NCBI GenBank assembly: GCA_016865035.1
Contig: CP018227.1
Coordinates: 652,001 to 716,000, forward strand
Direction of reading: 5' to 3'
DNA length: 64,000 nt
Origin: Kordiimonadales bacterium IMCC3096
GTDB taxonomy: Bacteria; Pseudomonadota; Alphaproteobacteria; Minwuiales; Minwuiaceae
The first letter of the stretch is position 1, and every line of letters begins with the position of its first letter. Shown piece after piece: positions 1-7,748 of this stretch. The translations under genes and the position numbers were made by a program. The notes under the pieces are model-generated. The model made no database searches. It saw only the letters and a program-made list of their open reading frames with translations, and was not told the origin of the DNA.

Positions 1-179
1 CTCAAGTGGTGTGTCAAACATGGTCCGGCTCCTCAGTCGGTTTCTGCCGCACTGACCGCAATCCGCTGGCCAGTTGGCGTGGAGACCGGTTGAGTCGAGG
101 TTTTCCGCGGGATTGTGCGGCGGCCGGCCAGGCCGGAACGGGTCCGGCTGCCACTGCCATTTGAACGGCTGCAGTGGTC

Positions 180-202
180 GACCGCTGCGAAATGCAGTAC
201 CT
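180..202 (+). repeat. Left copy of a 23-bp inverted repeat flanking the first operon
   Basis: Positions 180-202 match the reverse complement of 3942-3964 at 22 of 23 bases. The two copies bracket the four genes from 297 to 3943. This copy lies in the leader of the glycosyltransferase gene; no gene was seen in 1-296. It could be a regulator site, a short palindromic repeat or the trace of an insertion. Confidence 0.6.
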
Positions 203-296
203 GATCCCCCGTCAGGCAGCTTTTCCGGGCTCCAGGGCTGGCACCCCGATTGCGATCCCACCGACAGGTTCATTCATGCGCAAAGGGGCGCACATC

Positions 297-1301
297 ATGG
301 AACATGTCGTACTGGCACTGGACAGCCGCGCAATCGGGGGCATCGAAACGCATGTCCTGGTACTCGGACAGGCCTTGCTGAACGCAGGTGTCCGCACGAC
401 CATCCTGCGCCTGGCCGACCACGGACCACACCCGATGGACGACCAGGCCAGGAACATCGGCCTGCCCGTGCGCGTACTGACACGGGAGCGGGCCAGCCTG
501 CCGCAATGGCTGAAGGTCAACCACGCCACCCTGCTTCATACGCATGGATACAAGGCCGGCATCCTGGGACGGCTGACCGGGCCACGGCACCGGTTGCCTG
601 TCGTTTCCACCTTTCACAATGGCGATCGCGGAACCGGCAAACTGGCCGCCTACACCGCGCTTGATCGCTTCACCTCCCGCTGGTCGTCCAACATCGCGGT
701 CTCGGCAGAGATCTCGGCGTCCCTGCCCCGGACCGCGACCGTCATAGACAACTTCGTCGCAATGCCCCCCTGCCCCGGGAACCCGGGTCGGAAGATCGGC
801 TTCGTCGGCCGACTGAGCCAGGAGAAAGGCCCCGACCATTTCCTCGAGCTGGCCCAACGCCACGCTGACATGCCGTTCATCATGTTCGGCGATGGCCCGA
901 TGTACGCCGAGACCAGGGCATCGGCGCCGGGAAACGTGGAAGTCGTGGGCAGCGTGCCCGGCATGGCTGATCGCTGGACCGACCTCGGCCTGCTGGTCAT
1001 GCCTTCACGACAGGAGGGCCTGCCCATGGCCGCGCTGGAGGCCATGTCCCACGGCGTGCCGGTCGCGGCATTCGGTGTTGGTGGATTGCCCGGCCTTGTC
1101 GAGGACGGCGTCACCGGCTATCTCGCCGAGCCCGGCGATGTGCATGAACTGTCCGGGCGCCTGGCGACACACATGAACGCCAGCGAAGACACCCGCCGCA
1201 AGATGCGGATGAACGCGCGCGCGCGGATCATGGAAGGATATTCGGCGCAGGCACGTCTTGGCGATGTGCTGGCGGTCTACCGCGCCGCCATGGACCGGTG
1301 A
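297..1301 (+). CDS. Glycosyltransferase family 4, cell-surface polysaccharide synthesis
   Basis: A 334-residue GT-B fold sugar transferase, presumably adding a nucleotide-activated sugar to a lipid-linked or growing glycan on the cytoplasmic side of the inner membrane. The N-terminal half has the acceptor-side glycine segment (IGGIETH) and the C-terminal half has the donor-site start (GFVGRLSQEKG) and the EX7E motif EGLPMAALE at about residues 240-248, typical of retaining GT4 enzymes. The ATG at 297 is preferred over upstream starts because AAAGGGG lies 8 bases before it. It is followed 10 bases later by the exosortase-like gene, so it probably opens an exopolysaccharide operon. The sugar and linkage cannot be read from the sequence. 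Confidence 0.9.
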   Translation: MEHVVLALDSRAIGGIETHVLVLGQALLNAGVRTTILRLADHGPHPMDDQARNIGLPVRVLTRERASLPQWLKVNHATLLHTHGYKAGILGRLTGPRHRLPVVSTFHNGDRGTGKLAAYTALDRFTSRWSSNIAVSAEISASLPRTATVIDNFVAMPPCPGNPGRKIGFVGRLSQEKGPDHFLELAQRHADMPFIMFGDGPMYAETRASAPGNVEVVGSVPGMADRWTDLGLLVMPSRQEGLPMAALEAMSHGVPVAAFGVGGLPGLVEDGVTGYLAEPGDVHELSGRLATHMNASEDTRRKMRMNARARIMEGYSAQARLGDVLAVYRAAMDR

Positions 1302-1311
1302 GGATCTCACC

Positions 1312-2133
1312 ATGAGAATTTCCACCCGGGTCTCCGATCTGCTTGTGCTTTCCATCGTGGCGTTCAACGCCATGGTCGGTTCAGCCCGGACGATTGTCGC
1401 CGATGAGGGATGGGCATTGGCGGCGGGGGACCTGTTCGGCGTCAGCGCGGTTGTCTGGATCGCCCTGGGTCTCGCTGCCTTTCGCCTGCGACAGGCAGCA
1501 GCGAAAGGACAGGTCCCGGCCTGGCAGGCACTGCTCGTGAGCATCCTGTGCCTCGTGCCCTCTGCCCAGGTCGCGTGGCTTGCGGGAACGATCTACTTCC
1601 TTGCCCGGCTGGTGCAGGACCGCGGCAACACCGCCGTTCCGCATGCGGGTCTCCTCATCGCGCTTGCATTGTGTGCCCGAACGCCGGTGACATGGATGCT
1701 GACGACCCTGTTCGCCGAGCCGCTGCTGCAGTTCGATGCCGTCCTGGCGGGGTGGCTCGCCAGTCAGACAACCCTGATCGCCGGAATCGAAGGCAATGTC
1801 GTCGTCCATGAGTCCGGACACAGGCTGTTCGTGATGACGGGATGCAGTTCGTGGAACAATCTGTCTCTCGCGCTGCTCTTCTGGTTCGCGATGACGCGCG
1901 GGTTGATGGCAGACGGCACAAGGCCGCCACTCTGGTACCCCACAATGGTCGGTGCATCCGTTGTCCTGATCAACGTTGCGCGCCTGAGCATCATGGCCCG
2001 GTCACCGGAGGCCTATCACTGGCTGCACGATGGCGACGGGGCGGAGATCGTTCTGCTGCTGACCGCATTCACCGTTGGCGCACTCACGTTCTTCAGTCTT
2101 CGTGGAGGGCGACATGCGCATCCCGTTGCATAG
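1312..2133 (+). CDS. Exosortase/archaeosortase-like membrane transpeptidase
   Basis: A 273-residue protein with about seven or eight hydrophobic segments. In the C-terminal half a cysteine at residue 178 lies in a GCSSWNNLSLALLFW context, an arginine at 224 follows INVAR, and histidines at 236 and 239 lie in YHWLHDG. This Cys, Arg, His order and spacing is that of exosortases, which cut C-terminal sorting signals such as PEP-CTERM and are usually encoded with exopolysaccharide genes, as here. No neighbour shows a clear PEP-CTERM tail, so the substrate is unknown. The next gene overlaps its 3' end by 20 bases, suggesting coupled translation. The assignment rests on motif order and context; overall similarity was not measured. 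Confidence 0.72.
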   Translation: MRISTRVSDLLVLSIVAFNAMVGSARTIVADEGWALAAGDLFGVSAVVWIALGLAAFRLRQAAAKGQVPAWQALLVSILCLVPSAQVAWLAGTIYFLARLVQDRGNTAVPHAGLLIALALCARTPVTWMLTTLFAEPLLQFDAVLAGWLASQTTLIAGIEGNVVVHESGHRLFVMTGCSSWNNLSLALLFWFAMTRGLMADGTRPPLWYPTMVGASVVLINVARLSIMARSPEAYHWLHDGDGAEIVLLLTAFTVGALTFFSLRGGRHAHPVA

Positions 2134-2551
2134 CCTGCTGGTTCTGGCATCCGTCATGCTCGGTGTGGCAGGCGGTTACCTGAAAGCCTCTGCTGTGCCG
2201 GCAGACACCGCCCCGTCGCTCGCGCTGCCGTCTTCGATTGCGGAGCTGGCCGAAACAGTCTCCCTCAGCAACCGTGGCCCCTATGAGGCGCAGCGGTATG
2301 TCGCCCGCGCCTGTCTGGGCGAGATCTGGCTGCTGTCGCTCCACCGCAATGGTGAGGCGGTGGACCTCCTGCCCGGTGTCCAGGGATATGTGCTGGACGG
2401 GACCATCAGTCAGGAGTTCCCCGCCACCGCATATACCGTCGGGCGGCTGCTGGCACTTGCCGGGCTTCGGGCGTCGGAACCCCGGGTCCATGCCTTTGCC
2501 GAGACGGGCTCATGCGATCTCGCGGCCCGCATCGGAAACGATCGTTCCTGA
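2114..2551 (+). CDS. Exported protein of unknown function next to the exosortase
   Basis: A 145-residue protein whose first 28 residues form a signal peptide or membrane anchor, followed by a small soluble domain with only two cysteines. I do not recognise the family. The start at 2114 follows GGAGGGCGAC and overlaps the end of the exosortase-like gene, and the next gene begins directly after its stop codon, so the three genes are tightly coupled. By position it resembles the small accessory proteins (EpsI type) often found with exosortases, but I could not confirm a shared motif. Confidence 0.6.
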   Translation: MRIPLHSLLVLASVMLGVAGGYLKASAVPADTAPSLALPSSIAELAETVSLSNRGPYEAQRYVARACLGEIWLLSLHRNGEAVDLLPGVQGYVLDGTISQEFPATAYTVGRLLALAGLRASEPRVHAFAETGSCDLAARIGNDRS

Positions 2552-3943
2552 ATGTCCCGCTGGCTCCTGTTCGGTGGCACTCTGCTGGCGGCCCTGATGT
2601 CGATCACCAGCGCCGCGCGCGCGAAGTCCCTGGCCGTCCTGCATCCTGTCGAGCGCCCCGCGTTCAGCCAGGACTGGCGGAAATCGACAATCCGGAAGGC
2701 CCACCGGGGCGACATGCAGTTTGTCATCCTCAGCACCATCGGCAGCCCCTGCACGCCCATCACGGCAGTCGGTGCCGCTGTCACCTTCTGGCAGATGCTG
2801 CCGATACGCACCGTGACCCCCAGCGATGAAGCCACCGCGACCGGCGCGTTCCATGAGATACTGGTCCCGAGATCCGCCGCCACCTGCGCCGCCTCCGGGC
2901 TGGTGCTGGCCGAATGGAAATCCGACCGGGACCGGGTGATCGTCTTTCGGCAAGGCACGCAGGAGGTTCAGGTACGTCAGGTCATCCGCAAGGACCGGCC
3001 CGGCGCGCCTCTGCCATTCCACGTCGGGATCAATCCGGCCAATCTGCCGAGAGGACACTGCCCGGACGGCGGATGCCCCCCCGAGGCCGAACTGCTTGCC
3101 GGTTACGCGGCCCTGCTGAAGGCGCATCGGATACAGCCGATCCAGGGCTATGTCCTGTTTCCACCGATACGGAACGGCATGCTCGATCTCGATGCCGGGC
3201 CGCCGGGCAGCTCCTTCCGCGACACCGTCATGACGCACGCGATCAACGGGCATGTCGGGTTCCCGCGCGCCAGCCGCTATCCCGATGCCGTGGCCTATCT
3301 GAAAGCGTTGCAGCGAACGGTTCTGGCCGAGGAACTGGAAGGCCGGGCGTGGGTCTATGCAGCCGATGAACCGACGGATATCGAGGCCTTGTCGCGCCAT
3401 CTGCGCCTCTATCGCAAGCACGCTCCGGGCGTGCGTGTCATGGTCACCACCGACCGCGATGCGCGGCTCGACGGACTGGTCGACATCTTTGCGCCCGTCT
3501 TCAATCGACTGAAGTCACGCAGGCATCCCGGTCTTCACGATTACCGCGACACCGGTCTGTGGACCTATCTGTCCTGCATGGGTTCCTGCGGTCCGAACAG
3601 GGCCGAAGTACCCGATGCCGTCCCACTGGCAGGACCGGCGACCGGTCTGGCGGATCTGCTGATCGACCGCCCTGCGGCACAGCTGTTCCGTTTCATGCGT
3701 GCCATATCCGGCCGGGTCGACGGATTGCTCTACTATGAGGCAACCGAGACCTACCGGCTTGTGCCGCTGGGCATCGACATCTTCCAGGACACATGGAACT
3801 TCGGGGGCAACGGAGATGGTCTGCTGGCCTTCCCCGGCCGCCCCGGTGAATTCGGCCTGAAGGACCACATGGCATTGCCGTCACTCCGCCTGAAACTGCT
3901 GCGTCATGCACTGCAGAACGCGTGGGCCAGAGTGCAGCAATAG
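2552..3943 (+). CDS. Secreted DUF4091-type glycoside hydrolase-like protein
   Basis: A 463-residue protein with an N-terminal signal peptide ending near ARA|KS. The C-terminal segment GNGDGLLAFPG followed by LPSLRLKLLRHALQNAW matches the hallmark of DUF4091, a domain on the C-terminal side of TIM-barrel proteins thought to act on glycans. The upstream part contains WVYAADEP, fitting a barrel strand with acidic residues. It starts immediately after the previous stop codon and is the last gene of this operon. Role inferred: trimming or degrading the surface polysaccharide outside the cytoplasm. Catalytic residues were not assigned. Confidence 0.72.
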   Translation: MSRWLLFGGTLLAALMSITSAARAKSLAVLHPVERPAFSQDWRKSTIRKAHRGDMQFVILSTIGSPCTPITAVGAAVTFWQMLPIRTVTPSDEATATGAFHEILVPRSAATCAASGLVLAEWKSDRDRVIVFRQGTQEVQVRQVIRKDRPGAPLPFHVGINPANLPRGHCPDGGCPPEAELLAGYAALLKAHRIQPIQGYVLFPPIRNGMLDLDAGPPGSSFRDTVMTHAINGHVGFPRASRYPDAVAYLKALQRTVLAEELEGRAWVYAADEPTDIEALSRHLRLYRKHAPGVRVMVTTDRDARLDGLVDIFAPVFNRLKSRRHPGLHDYRDTGLWTYLSCMGSCGPNRAEVPDAVPLAGPATGLADLLIDRPAAQLFRFMRAISGRVDGLLYYEATETYRLVPLGIDIFQDTWNFGGNGDGLLAFPGRPGEFGLKDHMALPSLRLKLLRHALQNAWARVQQ

Positions 3944-3964
3944 GTACTGCATTCCGCAGCGGTC
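3942..3964 (-). repeat. Right copy of the 23-bp inverted repeat
   Basis: This copy overlaps the last bases of the stop codon of the DUF4091 gene and is the reverse complement of 180-202 with one mismatch. Its position right after a stop codon would suit transcript processing or termination, but there is no self-complementary stem with a T-tract here. Confidence 0.6.
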
Positions 3965-3984
3965 GGCGTGATAGCCAATATCAC

Positions 3985-4040
3985 ACCCTCCATATCATAT
4001 TGAAATATATACATTTTCTTTAAATCCGAACATGGCTCGG
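3985..4040 (+). promoter_or_regulatory. AT-rich leader upstream of the STAS gene
   Basis: This stretch is strikingly AT-rich in a GC-rich surrounding and lies 45-100 bases before the STAS start. A TTGAAA hexamer at 4000-4005 could be a -35 box but no good -10 lies at 16-18 bases, so an alternative sigma factor or an activator is as likely. It marks a probable transcription start for the export operon. Confidence 0.35.
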
Positions 4041-4083
4041 CCATTGCGAATGTCGGTTCAACCAACACGCAAGGAGACCGACA

Positions 4084-4446
4084 ATGACTGAATTCCGCTT
4101 CGACGCCCCAGGTGCCCTGTTCTTCCGTCCCGAGGGTCCGCTGGACGCCATCGGGGTCCTGGCATGTGAAAGCCATGTCGAAACCATCACGGACATCTCT
4201 GTCGAGCACATCACCATCGACCTGTCCGATGTCTCCTTCATGGACCCGTCGGGCCTCGGGCTGCTGGTTGACATCGCCAAGCGCATGAAGATGCGCGGCG
4301 GGGAGTTCGTCATCCGGGGCGTCCATGGCCAGCCGCAGCGCATGCTGGAGCGTCTGAATCTGATGCGTCCGCTGAATGTGCAGACGGCCACCGAGACCAG
4401 CGCCAGGCCGGCCGTTGCGGCATACGCCGCGGCCCAGGCAGCCTGA
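4084..4446 (+). CDS. STAS-domain anti-sigma factor antagonist-like protein
   Basis: A 120-residue cytoplasmic protein with one STAS domain. The segment DLSDVSFMDPSGLGLLVD carries the conserved serine (in DPSG) that partner-switching kinases phosphorylate in SpoIIAA/RsbV-type antagonists. A GGAG lies 8-11 bases before the ATG. It is followed two bases later by the lipoprotein gene and then the export gene, so it may switch polysaccharide synthesis on or off through an anti-sigma kinase that is not in this window. The last 20 residues are alanine-rich and probably disordered. Confidence 0.85.
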   Translation: MTEFRFDAPGALFFRPEGPLDAIGVLACESHVETITDISVEHITIDLSDVSFMDPSGLGLLVDIAKRMKMRGGEFVIRGVHGQPQRMLERLNLMRPLNVQTATETSARPAVAAYAAAQAA

Positions 4447-4447
4447 G

Positions 4448-4852
4448 ATGAGGGCTCCGGGCAAGTTCTTCCTGCTGGCCGGTGTGGCGGTGGGCCTTGG
4501 TGCCTGTTCCGTCACCTGGCCGCCCGAGCACGGCGGCGGCGCGGCGGAAATCTCCACCCGCACCTACCCCGCCGCGATCATCGATGCAGCCAGCGAGGGC
4601 GAGATCGCCCTGCAGGTCCGGCACGCCAACTGCCTGCGCAAGCTTGAGCAGTTGACCAACGACGGCGCGATGCGCTGGGCACCTGCCGAGCTGGTGCTGG
4701 CGGAACGTCTCGCCATTCGCGCCGGACGCGAGATCGCCGGCGGTCTGGACGCCGACGGCGCTGCCAACCTGATCGCCCTGAACGAACGCATGCAGAGGAT
4801 CGAAGACGCCATCGCGCGGGCGGCCAAGCCGCGCAATGGCGTCGCCCTCTGA
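4448..4852 (+). CDS. Small lipoprotein of unknown function
   Basis: A 134-residue protein with a lipoprotein signal peptide: hydrophobic residues 6-17 end in the lipobox LGAC, so the mature protein would start with a lipidated cysteine. The rest is helical and has no motif I recognise. The chosen start lies one base after the STAS stop codon. Between STAS and the export channel gene it may be an outer-membrane partner of the export machine, but that is from context only. Confidence 0.7.
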   Translation: MRAPGKFFLLAGVAVGLGACSVTWPPEHGGGAAEISTRTYPAAIIDAASEGEIALQVRHANCLRKLEQLTNDGAMRWAPAELVLAERLAIRAGREIAGGLDADGAANLIALNERMQRIEDAIARAAKPRNGVAL

Positions 4853-4884
4853 CTGACAGATCCCGAAGGTGAGGAGCACCCGAG

Positions 4885-7002
4885 ATGACGCGTTTTCACA
4901 CGACAGCCATTTACACGATGCTGGCCATCCTGGCCCTTCTGTTCGCCCGCCCGGTGCTGGCTGAAGAACCCGTACTGGCGGCAGGTGACATCATCCAGAT
5001 CGTCCTGCCGGGCGAGCCGGACTTCGATCAGCCCTACCAGCTCGACAGTCGCGGCATGGTCACGCTGCCGGAAGTCGGTGCGCTGCCGCTCGCCGGCATT
5101 GACACCGATACCGCGCGCCGTCGTGTCAATCTGGCGCTGTCCAGCGCCTATCGCGACCTCTCCCAGCTGAAGGTCCTGATCAAGGAACGCCGCCTGATGG
5201 TGTCGGTCATGGGCTTCGTGAAGACACCAAAGGACGTCGACCTGCCCGCCAACGGCAACGTGCAGATGGCAATCTCCGCGGCCGGAGGTCTTCGCCAGGG
5301 CGCGCAGATGAACCTGTTTCAGTTGCGCCGCAACGGTTCGACCAGCACCTTCGACTACAAACGCTACCTGGACACCGGCGATGCCAGCGCGATTCCCGTG
5401 CTGCAGTCGGGTGATACCCTGTTCGTCCCCTCCTCCCCGCTGATCGGCAATGTCGAGGTCGAGTTCGATGCACGCACCCTGACGGCCGCCGGTGATGCCG
5501 GTGAGGAAACCGGCGCGGTGAAGGTCTTCGGCGAAGTTCAGAACCCGGGCACCTTCTCCTTCAAGTCCAACCAGACCGTCGTCGACGTGATCATGCGTGC
5601 CGGTGGCCTCACCCGTTACGCCGGTGTCGAGAAGATCCGTGTCATCAATGACGGGTCGCCCATCGTCTTCGACCTGAAGAAATACTTCGACACCGGTGAC
5701 GCCAGCCTGCTGCCCACCCTGACGGAAGCCGCGACCATCTACGTGCCGATCAATGTGGACGAGGTGAAGGCCGGGGTGCGCACGGTGTATGTCATGGGCG
5801 AGGTCGCCAAGCCCGGGTCCTATGAGATGACCGAAGGCGCCAACTTCTTTGACGTCCTGGCCAACTCTGGCGGTCCGAACCGCTATGCCGAGACCCGCCA
5901 GTTGCGGGTCATCCGGGCGAGCGGCGAGGTCATCGCTTTCGATCTGGCGAGCTATACCGAAGGACGTCCCGGCATCACCGTGCCGTCAATCGGTCCCGGC
6001 GACGCGATCTTCGTACCGGAGAAGACCGATCAGCTCGAGAAATCCTGGCTGAAGATCGGCAATGACCGCGCCATCCGCATCATCGGCCAGGTGAACAAGC
6101 CCGGCCGCTACGAATGGTCAGACGAGATGAGCCTGCTCGATCTGGTCGCCCACGCCGGCGGTCCGACCCAGTACGGCGACGCGACGCAGATCCGTATCCT
6201 TCAGAAGAACGGCGATCAGGCCCAGGCGACGGTCTTCGACCTGCAGGGCTTCATCAACAATGGCGGTTCGCTGAGTGACCTGCCGCGCCTTCGGGCAGGC
6301 GACACCGTGACCTTGCCGGAACTGCCCCGCGATCCCAGTGACAACCGCAGCCAGTGGACCCGTCTCGACAGCGAACGTGCCATCTACGTGATGGGATCTG
6401 TCGGTGCGCCGGGTCGCTATGCCTTCAATCCGAATCTGCATTTCCTGGACATCATCTCTGCCGCCAACGGACCGACGCCGACTGCCGATATCCGCAACAT
6501 CCGGATCAGCCACCGCAATCGGGAGGGTTCCGAGGTCTCGAAGGTCGACCTGGCACTCTATTTCGAAACCGGTGACCCGTCGCTGCTGCCGCAGGTTGTT
6601 CCTGGCGACGTGATCTATGTCCCGAACAGGGACCGGGACTACACCGAAACCGACCCGGGCAGGATGGTGCGTGTTCTGGGATCAGTACGCACGCCGGGCC
6701 GCTACACGTTCAACGACAGCATGACGATCCTCGACCTGCTCGCCGAGGCCGGTGGGCCCTCTGCCGACGCCTGGCAGGAGAAGATCGTCGTCGTGCAGGT
6801 CGTGGATGGCGAGCCGCGGGCGACCGCATTCGATCTGGTTAAGTTTGCACGCGGTGGCGATTTCTCGAACCTGCCGGTCGTGCGCGCCGGGGACACGGTC
6901 TATGTGCCCTCCGTCAGCCAGAGTGACTGGCAGATATTCATGAACGGCGTCCGTGACGTGTTCCAGGTGGTGTCGATCTTCGCGATCCTGGGGGCAATCT
7001 GA
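4885..7002 (+). CDS. Polysaccharide export protein with six SLBB repeats (Wza-like)
   Basis: A 705-residue exported protein. After a signal peptide ending PVLA|EEP, an N-terminal polysaccharide-export domain begins (LAAGDIIQIVLPGEPDF). Six SLBB-like units follow, starting near residues 110, 212, 300, 396, 498 and 594, each with a G-x-V-x-x-P-G-x-Y-type turn such as GEVQNPGTF and GQVNKPGRY. The last 25 residues form a hydrophobic or amphipathic helix like the Wza C-terminal helix that crosses the outer membrane. There is no lipobox, unlike classical Wza, and the repeat number is higher than the usual two or three. It overlaps the next gene by one base (TGATG). Confidence 0.9.
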   Translation: MTRFHTTAIYTMLAILALLFARPVLAEEPVLAAGDIIQIVLPGEPDFDQPYQLDSRGMVTLPEVGALPLAGIDTDTARRRVNLALSSAYRDLSQLKVLIKERRLMVSVMGFVKTPKDVDLPANGNVQMAISAAGGLRQGAQMNLFQLRRNGSTSTFDYKRYLDTGDASAIPVLQSGDTLFVPSSPLIGNVEVEFDARTLTAAGDAGEETGAVKVFGEVQNPGTFSFKSNQTVVDVIMRAGGLTRYAGVEKIRVINDGSPIVFDLKKYFDTGDASLLPTLTEAATIYVPINVDEVKAGVRTVYVMGEVAKPGSYEMTEGANFFDVLANSGGPNRYAETRQLRVIRASGEVIAFDLASYTEGRPGITVPSIGPGDAIFVPEKTDQLEKSWLKIGNDRAIRIIGQVNKPGRYEWSDEMSLLDLVAHAGGPTQYGDATQIRILQKNGDQAQATVFDLQGFINNGGSLSDLPRLRAGDTVTLPELPRDPSDNRSQWTRLDSERAIYVMGSVGAPGRYAFNPNLHFLDIISAANGPTPTADIRNIRISHRNREGSEVSKVDLALYFETGDPSLLPQVVPGDVIYVPNRDRDYTETDPGRMVRVLGSVRTPGRYTFNDSMTILDLLAEAGGPSADAWQEKIVVVQVVDGEPRATAFDLVKFARGGDFSNLPVVRAGDTVYVPSVSQSDWQIFMNGVRDVFQVVSIFAILGAI

Positions 7003-7748
7003 TGGGCATCTTCAGACAGGCAATCACCCTCCCCGCTCCGACCAGTTTCCCGCTGGATCATACCGAGCTCGACCACCTGGGCGCACAGATCGCCCAGGCA
7101 GCAAAAGATGGCCATCCGGTGCGGGTACTGGTGACCGGCCCCGGCCGTGGCACAGGCTCCTCAACCCTTGCCTGGGCGCTGGCGCAGCGGGCCGCACTGG
7201 AAGGGCAAAGGGTGCTGTTCCTTGATCTCGACCCCCTGGTGCCCTTCACCCAGCATGTTCTGGCTCTGGATACCGCTGACGAGATCAAGATTGTCGGTAC
7301 TCTCATATCCCGCCCATGGTCGGTGCCAGGCCGGCAACTGGATGTCGCCTGCGTCAATACCGCGATCGCCGCCCATGCGAACCGGTCGGAGATCGGCGGG
7401 CAACTCGCGGATGAGCTTGACCGACTGTCCATGAACTACGACCTGGTCGTTGCCGACAGTGCCCCGGTTGCCGCCCGCCGGAGCACCGGGGCGCTGGACG
7501 GGTGCGCGGTTGCAGCCCGGTTTCATCTGACCTTCGTGACCGCACTTTCGGGAATGACGAACGCAGGACAGCTGGAGACGGTGATCACGCGCCTTGCCAA
7601 GATGGGCGCACGGGTTGGCGGGATCGTCCTGAACGAACGCGACATGGAACGGCCGCTGGAAGGCCTGTTGCGGCGGGCGAAGCAGGTCGCGGCCCGCTGG
7701 CCCTGGATGCCGAGATTGCTGGGTATCAGGTCCCGAACCGCGTTCTGA
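7002..7748 (+). CDS. BY-kinase/CpsD-like P-loop ATPase with degenerate Walker A
   Basis: A 248-residue protein of the MinD/ParA-like fold used by bacterial tyrosine kinases that regulate polysaccharide chain length. It has a Walker A' strand (VLFLDLDP) and a Walker B strand (LVVADSAPV). The P-loop reads GPGRGTGSST from about residue 46: the lysine expected before S/T is absent. There is no C-terminal tyrosine cluster. It is translationally coupled to the export protein. It may be a pseudokinase partner or bind nucleotide weakly. Its 3' end overlaps the convergent histidine kinase gene by 23 bases. Confidence 0.78.
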   Translation: MGIFRQAITLPAPTSFPLDHTELDHLGAQIAQAAKDGHPVRVLVTGPGRGTGSSTLAWALAQRAALEGQRVLFLDLDPLVPFTQHVLALDTADEIKIVGTLISRPWSVPGRQLDVACVNTAIAAHANRSEIGGQLADELDRLSMNYDLVVADSAPVAARRSTGALDGCAVAARFHLTFVTALSGMTNAGQLETVITRLAKMGARVGGIVLNERDMERPLEGLLRRAKQVAARWPWMPRLLGIRSRTAF

